DNA of 10,491 bases from assembly GCA_903926695.1 (NCBI GenBank), contig CAIYKK010000021.1:1-10491 (forward strand). The letters run 5' to 3'. This document shows positions 6,222 through 10,491 of the stretch, piece after piece. Made by a program: the position numbers and the translations under genes. Numbering within the stretch: position 1 is the first letter of the stretch; every line of letters starts with the position of its first letter. The notes below the pieces were generated by a model. That model was not told the origin of the DNA. It was given only the letters and a program-made list of their open reading frames with translations, and made no database searches. This DNA comes from an uncultured Burkholderiales bacterium (GTDB lineage: Bacteria > Pseudomonadota > Gammaproteobacteria > Burkholderiales > Burkholderiaceae_C).

Positions 6222-9200
6222 TTACAGCACCAGATCCGTGCCGCTCAGGCTGCTCACGCCGGTCAAGGCAATCGCAAACTCAGCCGCCGTATCGGCATCG
6301 GTGCTGCCGTACAGGATGTGAGCCGCCGCGTCAAAGCGCAGCTGCGCGGTGGCGTTGCCCGTAAAGGCCGATACCGCGCCCAGAAAGCTGAAGGCTTGGT
6401 TGCCCGCCAGCGCGGCGTTGGCGTCCACGCCCAGCAGGTCGATTTTGTCGCCCTCGCTGGTCTTGAAGTCGGTGATGGTGTCTCGCATGGTGCTGGTCAG
6501 ACCCAACTCGGCCAGAGTGTTGAAGTCAAAGCGGTCGGTGCCGGAGCCGCCTGTGAGCTTGTCGGCACCCAGCCCGCCGGTCAGCACGTCGTTGTCTGCG
6601 CCGCCGCTCAAGGTGTCGTTGCCAGCCCCGCCATTCAGGAGATCATTGCCTGCGCCCCCGCTCAAGGCATTGCTGCCCGCGCTGCCGGTGAGTTTGTCGG
6701 CGTAGCTGCTGCCCGCCAGGTTCTCGATGTTTTTCAGCGTGTCGCTGCCCGAGCCGACGGTGGCCTGGACGGCGGCGGTGGCCAGACTGACCGTGACGCC
6801 TGCCGTGGCGTAGCTGTAGGAAACGGTGTCGGTGCCCGCGCCGCCATCGAGCGCATTGCTGCCTGCGCCAGCGTACAGCGCATTGTTCAGTCCGTTGCCG
6901 GTCAGGCTGGCTGTACCAGTGGCGAGGACGCGGCCGTTCTCGACATTCGCGCCCAGTGTGTAAGCGGCCAGATAGCTGTTGATCTGGTCAATGCCGCCGG
7001 TGCTGACCAGCGCATTGGCTTCGCTGACCACGTCCAGACTGCTGTCCACGTAATAGATGTCGCTGCCGTCGCCGCCGTACAGGGTGTCGTTGCCGGTGCC
7101 GCCGTTGAGGGTGTCATTGCCAGCGCCGCCGCTCAGACTGGTATTGCTGCCGCTGGCGCTGTACGCGTTAAGTTCGTCATCGCCTGCGCCGCCGTACAAG
7201 GTGTCGTTGCCGCCGCCGCCGTACAGGGTGTCGTTGCCGTCGAGTCCAAAGAGGACATTGCTGACTCCAGCGCCACCAAAAATGGAATCGTTGCCTGGCG
7301 TTCCCGTGGAGTTAAAAACTTGGGCCGCAAGCGATGTTTTATCCCAGATGACACCGTCGCTGAATTTGAACTGCTCAATGCCAATCTGTAGCGTGTCGTT
7401 GGGATCAAAGTAATCGTCGGTTAGGTCGCTTTCAATGTAGATCTCGTCGGTTGCTCCATACTTGATCAGCAGACGGTGACTCTGGCCATCAATGAATGTG
7501 ATCTCGGTAGATTTCACGTTCAGAAACTCGATCGTATCGGTGCCATCTGTGGTCAAGTACTGGCGGATGTGGTCTCTGCCATCGCCCTTGGAGAAGGTAT
7601 AGAGGTCGCGGCCTGCGCCGCCCTCCAAAAAATCATCGCCTGTGCCTCCATTGAGTGTGTCGTTGCCAGTGCCGCCGCTCAAGGTGTTTCTGCCTGCGTT
7701 GCCGATGAGTTTGTCGGCATGGTTGCTGCCTGCGAGGTTTTCCACATTGAGCAGCGTGTCGGTGCCTGAGTGGCCTGTGGCTTGAGCTGCAGTAGTGGCT
7801 AGGTTGACGGTGACACCAGCGCTGGCGTAGCCATAAGACACGGTGTCGTATCCCGTGTCACCGTCGAGAATGTTGTTGCCCGCGCCAGCATACAGGGTGT
7901 TGTTCAGGCTGTTGCCGGTCAGGCTGGCCGTGCCGGAGGCAAGGATAGCGCCGTTCTCAATATTGGCGCTCAGGGTGTAGGCGTTCAGGTAGCTGTTGAC
8001 CAAGTCGATGTCGTCAAAGGCAGCCGGAATGTTTTGGCTGCTCACTGCATTGGTTTCGATAACCACGTCCAGGCTGCTGTCCACGTAATAGGTGTCGTTG
8101 CCGCTCCCGCCGTCCATGACATCGTTGCCGGTGCCGCCGTCCAGGGTGTCGTCGCCGTTCCCGCCGTAGAGGCTGTCATTGCCCTTGCCGCTGTCGATGC
8201 GGTCAGCCTTCAAGCTGCCGTTAAGAGCGTCGTTGCCGTTGAGTCCAAAGATCAAGTTGCTGGCTTCGTAGCCGAGAGTAAGCGCATTGCCTGCCGTTCC
8301 CGGCGAAGTGAAAACTTGGGCTGCAATATCTGTTTTATTCCAGATGACACCATCGCTGAATTTGATCTGCTCAATGCCAGCGCTTGCAGCGGAGTAATAG
8401 TTTGCGACGATGAGCTGGTCGGCCGCCCCGTACTTGAGTGCCAGACTGGAGCCTAATTGCGAAATAGACGTGATTTCGGTGGACTTGACATCCAGGAACT
8501 GCACCGTGTCACGGTTGCCTGCCGTCAGGTCGTACTCGTCGATGAAGTCCACACCATCGCCTTTGGAGAAGGTGTAGAGATCGTCGCCTGCGCCACCATT
8601 GAGGCTATCGTTGCCTGAGCCTCCATTCAGGGTGTCGTGGCCGTTCTTGCCGTAGAGGCTGTCGTTGCCGCCGAGTCCAAACATGATACTGCTGGCTCCA
8701 TCGCTGGAAAGAAAATTATCGTTTGCCGCCCCTGTTGACGTAAAAACTTGGGCTGCAAGCGCTGCCTTGTCCCAGATGACACCATCGCTGAATTTGATCA
8801 GTTCAATGCTGGTTGTGCCTGCACCGTAGAAATAATTGTTAATGGTGACTGTGTCGGCTGTGCTGTATTTGAGCGCCAGGCTGTTACCCAAACCCTCAAT
8901 GGATACGATCTCGGTGGACTTCACGTCCAAGAACTCAATGGTGTCGGTGTCGCTTGTCAACCAGCCGTTCTCGAAGATGACATCCGCGCCATCGCGCTTT
9001 GAGAAGGTGTAGGTATCATCGCCTGCGCTGCCGCCCAGTGTGTCGTTGCCCGTGCCGCCATGGAGGGTATCGCTACCGCCTGCACTGTAGAGTGTGTCGT
9101 TGCCGTCGAGTCCAAAGATGCGGTTGTTCCCCTCGTTATGACCGGAAATCGAGTCGTTGCCTGCTGTTCCTGTGCTGGTGAAAACTTGGGTCTCAGAGGC

Positions 9201-10016
9201 TGTCTTGTTCCAGATGACACCGTCGCTGAATTTGAGTTTGACAGTGGAAAAATTATCGATGGTCAGCTGGTCGGCCGTGCCGTACCTGATCACCAGGTGG
9301 TCGCCCGCGCTCTCAATAGATGTGACCTCGAAGGATTTCACATCCAGGAATCGCACCGTGTCGGTGTTGCCTGCCGTCGAGCTGTACCCGTAGATGGCAT
9401 CCACGCCGTCGCCTTTGGAGAAGGTGTAGAGGTCGTTGCCTGCCCCTCCGGTCAGGGTGTCGTTGCCCGTGCCGCCGATCAGGGTGTCGTTGCTGCCCCC
9501 ACCGTAGAGGCTGTCGTTGCCCATGCCGCCGTCGATACGGTCAGCCTTCATGCCGCCGGTGAGGGTGTCGCCCCCTGCCAGTCCAAAGATGAGGTTGCCG
9601 TCCTCGTTATGGCTAGAAATCAAGTCGTTGTCTGGTGTTCCTGTGGACGTGAAAAGCTGGGATTTAGGCGCTGATTGGTTCCAAATGACACCATCGCTGA
9701 ATTGGAGCCTGATGGCGGAGAAATAATCGACGGTGAGCTGGTCGAGTGTGCCGTACTGGATTGTCAAGCGCCCAGCGAAGAACTGAATGGACGTGATTTC
9801 GGTGGACTTCACGTCTAGGAATTGCACCGTGTCGATACTGCCTACCATCGAGCCGTAGTCGTAGATGTAATCATAACCGTCCCCCTTGGAGAAGGTGTAG
9901 AGGTCGTTGCCTGCGCCGCCACTCAGAAGGTCACCGCTCGTGCCGCCGCTGAGGGTGTCATTGCCGGTGCTGCCCACCAGCGTATCGGCACCAGAAGTGC
10001 CGTTGTATGTCGTCAT
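6222..10016 (-). CDS. Large secreted RTX calcium-binding repeat protein
   Basis: 1264 residues made almost wholly of hemolysin-type GGxGxDxLx nonapeptides and repeat modules, with no N-terminal enzyme or adhesin domain and no Sec signal. Five modules of 112-125 residues start at about residues 39, 196, 335, 480 and 805. Each runs LYTFSKGDG, DTVxFLDVKSTEI, an IKYG strand, KFSDGVIW and FGLxGND; the middle fits the hemolysin-type calcium-binding related family (Pfam HCBP_related). Two YYVDSSLDVV modules lie at 643 and 988. Residues about 1148-1264 (LTGGSGTDRFDF, RDTITDFKTSEGDKIDL, ending TDLVL) match the serralysin-type C-terminal domain that carries the type I secretion signal. No cysteine is present, as usual for such cargo. 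An AAGGGA ribosome site lies 6 nt before the ATG. Calcium-dependent folding outside the cell is expected; the function (surface layer, matrix, adhesin) is not visible. Confidence 0.96.
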   Translation of the reverse strand: MTTYNGTSGADTLVGSTGNDTLSGGTSGDLLSGGAGNDLYTFSKGDGYDYIYDYGSMVGSIDTVQFLDVKSTEITSIQFFAGRLTIQYGTLDQLTVDYFSAIRLQFSDGVIWNQSAPKSQLFTSTGTPDNDLISSHNEDGNLIFGLAGGDTLTGGMKADRIDGGMGNDSLYGGGSNDTLIGGTGNDTLTGGAGNDLYTFSKGDGVDAIYGYSSTAGNTDTVRFLDVKSFEVTSIESAGDHLVIRYGTADQLTIDNFSTVKLKFSDGVIWNKTASETQVFTSTGTAGNDSISGHNEGNNRIFGLDGNDTLYSAGGSDTLHGGTGNDTLGGSAGDDTYTFSKRDGADVIFENGWLTSDTDTIEFLDVKSTEIVSIEGLGNSLALKYSTADTVTINNYFYGAGTTSIELIKFSDGVIWDKAALAAQVFTSTGAANDNFLSSDGASSIMFGLGGNDSLYGKNGHDTLNGGSGNDSLNGGAGDDLYTFSKGDGVDFIDEYDLTAGNRDTVQFLDVKSTEITSISQLGSSLALKYGAADQLIVANYYSAASAGIEQIKFSDGVIWNKTDIAAQVFTSPGTAGNALTLGYEASNLIFGLNGNDALNGSLKADRIDSGKGNDSLYGGNGDDTLDGGTGNDVMDGGSGNDTYYVDSSLDVVIETNAVSSQNIPAAFDDIDLVNSYLNAYTLSANIENGAILASGTASLTGNSLNNTLYAGAGNNILDGDTGYDTVSYGYASAGVTVNLATTAAQATGHSGTDTLLNVENLAGSNHADKLIGNAGRNTLSGGTGNDTLNGGTGDDFLEGGAGRDLYTFSKGDGRDHIRQYLTTDGTDTIEFLNVKSTEITFIDGQSHRLLIKYGATDEIYIESDLTDDYFDPNDTLQIGIEQFKFSDGVIWDKTSLAAQVFNSTGTPGNDSIFGGAGVSNVLFGLDGNDTLYGGGGNDTLYGGAGDDELNAYSASGSNTSLSGGAGNDTLNGGTGNDTLYGGDGSDIYYVDSSLDVVSEANALVSTGGIDQINSYLAAYTLGANVENGRVLATGTASLTGNGLNNALYAGAGSNALDGGAGTDTVSYSYATAGVTVSLATAAVQATVGSGSDTLKNIENLAGSSYADKLTGSAGSNALSGGAGNDLLNGGAGNDTLSGGADNDVLTGGLGADKLTGGSGTDRFDFNTLAELGLTSTMRDTITDFKTSEGDKIDLLGVDANAALAGNQAFSFLGAVSAFTGNATAQLRFDAAAHILYGSTDADTAAEFAIALTGVSSLSGTDLVL
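6225..6575 (-). other. Serralysin-type C-terminal domain with type I secretion signal
   Basis: Residues 1148-1264 of the RTX protein resemble the M10 serralysin C-terminal domain, here without any protease. The end TDLVL is an acidic residue followed by three hydrophobic ones, like the export signal of serralysin proteases and lipases. Confidence 0.85.
6651..7055 (-). repeat. RTX protein module R, copy B
   Basis: Residues 988-1122: YYVDSSLDVVSEANA, then INSYLAAYTLGANVENG, GTASLTGNGLNN, GTDTVSYSYATAGVTVSLAT and NIENLAGSSYADKLTG. It is closely similar to copy A (7668-8090) along its whole length and lacks the 7-residue insert (QNIPAAF region) of copy A. Confidence 0.88.
7230..7604 (-). repeat. 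RTX protein module M5
   Basis: Residues 805-929. The most divergent of the five M modules: it has an insert around ESDLTDDYFDPNDT (862-875) before the KFSDGVIW strand, and reads FLNVKSTEI where the others have FLDVKS. It lies between the two R modules. Confidence 0.85.
7668..8090 (-). repeat. RTX protein module R, copy A
   Basis: Residues 643-783, starting YYVDSSLDVVIETNA and ending in NVENLAGSNHADKLIG and the next RTX nonapeptides. The start is 345 residues before the start of copy B. Confidence 0.88.
8226..8579 (-). repeat. RTX protein module M4
   Basis: Residues 480-597, from LYTFSKGDGVDFI to FGLNGND. It is followed by a KADRID-containing linker shared with the segment after M1. Confidence 0.88.
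8661..9014 (-). repeat. RTX protein module M3
   Basis: Residues 335-452, from TYTFSKRDGADVI to FGLGGND. It has KRDG where the other modules have KGDG, and the same 118-residue length as M4. Confidence 0.88.
9096..9431 (-). repeat. RTX protein module M2
   Basis: Residues 196-307, from LYTFSKGDGVDAI to FGLDGND. It shares the 112-residue length and the SGHNE / SSHNE element with M1. Confidence 0.88.
9567..9902 (-). repeat. RTX protein module M1
   Basis: Residues 39-150, from LYTFSKGDGYDYI to FGLAGGD. It lies just behind the first short block of RTX nonapeptides at the N-terminus. Confidence 0.88.
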
Positions 10017-10060
10017 TGTTTTTCCCTTGTTAAGCAGTGTGTAAATTGCGCCGGACGGAT

Positions 10061-10076
10061 GGGCGGCACACCGCCC
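10061..10076. promoter_or_regulatory. Hairpin in the presumed leader of the RTX gene
   Basis: GGGCGG and CCGCCC flank a 4-nt CACA loop, giving a perfect 6-bp GC stem 45 nt upstream of the RTX ATG. It would form in the RTX leader RNA if transcription starts further upstream. Confidence 0.4.
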
Positions 10077-10080
10077 CCAT

Positions 10081-10100
10081 TTGTAACATCACTGCAACAA
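10081..10100. promoter_or_regulatory. 20-bp dyad upstream of the RTX gene, candidate operator
   Basis: The site fits TTGTNNCANNNNTGNNACAA, symmetric at six of ten pairs with perfect outer arms. On the minus strand it overlaps a possible -10 (TACAAA) whose weak -35 (TGTTCA) lies 17 bp upstream. It could bind a dimeric regulator of the RTX gene; the family cannot be told from sequence. Confidence 0.4.
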
Positions 10101-10212
10101 CGTGAACACCCAGAAGCAGGGGGATTCCTGCATGAATGCAAGAAAAAAGAAGAATCCATTAAATATGCACGTTTGCGCGTGGCTTCGCAGGCTGCCTTGG
10201 GCCGCCAAAGCG

Positions 10213-10231
10213 CAAGCCTGCCAGAGGCTTG
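10213..10231 (-). terminator. Hairpin after the EamA transporter gene
   Basis: CAAGCCT and AGGCTTG form a 7-bp stem with a 5-nt loop (GCCAG), 13 nt beyond the transporter stop codon. No T-run follows directly on the minus strand; a T-rich tract (10141-10153, read on the minus strand) comes about 60 nt later. It is plausible as the transporter's terminator. Confidence 0.4.
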
Positions 10232-10244
10232 GCGGGCGCTCGGG

Positions 10245-10491
10245 CTATCGGGTGCGTGTGCCCAGCACCGCCGCGCCAATGATCAGCGCCGCCGCCAGGG
10301 CGATGCTCCAGGTCAGCGGGCGCTCGCTCACAGCCATGAGTAGGGCGGTCGAGCCCAGCGGCGTGAGGTAGCTCAGGATGCCGATCTGCCGGGCGTCGCC
10401 GAGTTTGAGGGCTTTGTCCCAGAGGAAAAACGCCGCGCCCAGCGGCCCCAGCCCCATCAGCGCCAGCAGCAGCCAGTCGCGGCTTGACAGC
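10245..10491 (-). CDS. EamA/DMT-family transporter, C-terminal part (partial)
   Basis: The frame is open to the right edge and stops at 10245 (TAG on the minus strand); the start lies outside the window. About 82 residues are visible. They form three hydrophobic helices with the family pattern of the second EamA repeat: LLLALMGLGPLGAAFFLWDKAL, then GILSYLTPLGSTALLMAVSE, a short RPLTW link, and IALAAALIIGAAVLGTRTR. The SYLTPL..T..L...E motif is typical of the last helices of drug/metabolite transporters. The substrate cannot be inferred. An internal Met at 10457 is not the start, because the upstream codons continue the transmembrane helix. It lies upstream of the RTX gene on the same strand, separated by 228 bp, so it probably forms a separate unit. 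Confidence 0.88.
   Translation of the reverse strand, partial: LSSRDWLLLALMGLGPLGAAFFLWDKALKLGDARQIGILSYLTPLGSTALLMAVSERPLTWSIALAAALIIGAAVLGTRTR

Noticed and set aside
6078..7391. Long plus-strand open frame (437 codons) opposite the 3' part of the RTX gene, rich in AAVQGVV-type repeats
   Set aside because: The repeats are the antisense reading of GGxGND codons. It also starts inside the AhpD-like gene in another frame. The minus-strand frame has full RTX motifs over 1264 residues.
8034..9674. Several further plus-strand open frames with Val/Ala-rich repeats
   Set aside because: They are shadows of the RTX repeats on the opposite strand and have no ribosome sites or recognisable domains.
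7000..9990. Periodic short repeats that could be taken for a CRISPR array or a DNA-level satellite
   Set aside because: The period follows the 27-bp nonapeptide code (GGxGxDxLx) with synonymous variation and an intact reading frame. There are no constant repeats with unique spacers.
10102..10371. Plus-strand small open frames in the RTX/EamA gap
   Set aside because: They run into the antisense of the EamA gene, and no family is recognisable.
10245..10457. A complete 70-residue membrane protein starting at the Met at 10457
   Set aside because: The frame stays open to the window edge and the upstream codons extend the same hydrophobic helix, so this is the tail of a larger EamA protein.

Overview
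The window is GC-rich chromosomal DNA of Burkholderiales type, most likely from the Comamonadaceae. Three things suggest this: the rimI cluster with an alanine/glutamine-rich upstream tail and a uracil-DNA-glycosylase-like gene behind it, a 279-residue pyrF followed by a DUF883 gene, and a compact sugar-unspecific PTS block (EIIA-Man type, HPr, Enzyme I) without a sugar permease. The taxonomy is inferred from gene order and protein style, not from a search.

Layout. 1-1585 (+): the 3' end of an upstream gene (probably tsaB), then rimI and a degenerate UDG-like gene, tightly packed as one operon. 1722-2561 (+): pyrF. 2762-3082 (+): a small tail-anchored DUF883/YqjD-type protein. 3215-5672 (+): EIIA, ptsH and ptsI, with a 32-nt EIIA/ptsH overlap and a 12-nt ptsH/ptsI gap. 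5812-6162 (+): a small AhpD/carboxymuconolactone-decarboxylase-family protein, preceded by a CRP-like palindrome. 6180-6210: a perfect 13-bp stem between convergent genes. 6222-10016 (-): one very large gene (1264 aa) for a secreted RTX calcium-binding repeat protein built from five copies of one module and two of another, ending in a serralysin-type C-terminal domain. 10245-10491 (-): the 3' end of an EamA/DMT transporter gene that runs off the right edge.

How the genes work together. The PTS block is a phosphorelay (PEP to Enzyme I to HPr to EIIA) that in this group is thought to be regulatory rather than transporting. HPr keeps both His15 and Ser46, so control by an HPr kinase encoded elsewhere is possible. 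The RTX protein should leave the cell by type I secretion, but no secretion genes are in the window. The remaining genes are housekeeping.

The points most worth a second look are the modular duplication history of the RTX protein, the UDG-like protein that has lost its Fe-S cysteines and catalytic-loop histidine, a CRP-like site placed at about -41.5 from a predicted start upstream of the AhpD-like gene, a 20-bp dyad upstream of the RTX gene, and two genes whose -10 boxes sit so close to the ATG that leaderless transcripts are likely. I did not see a clearly new multi-gene system.
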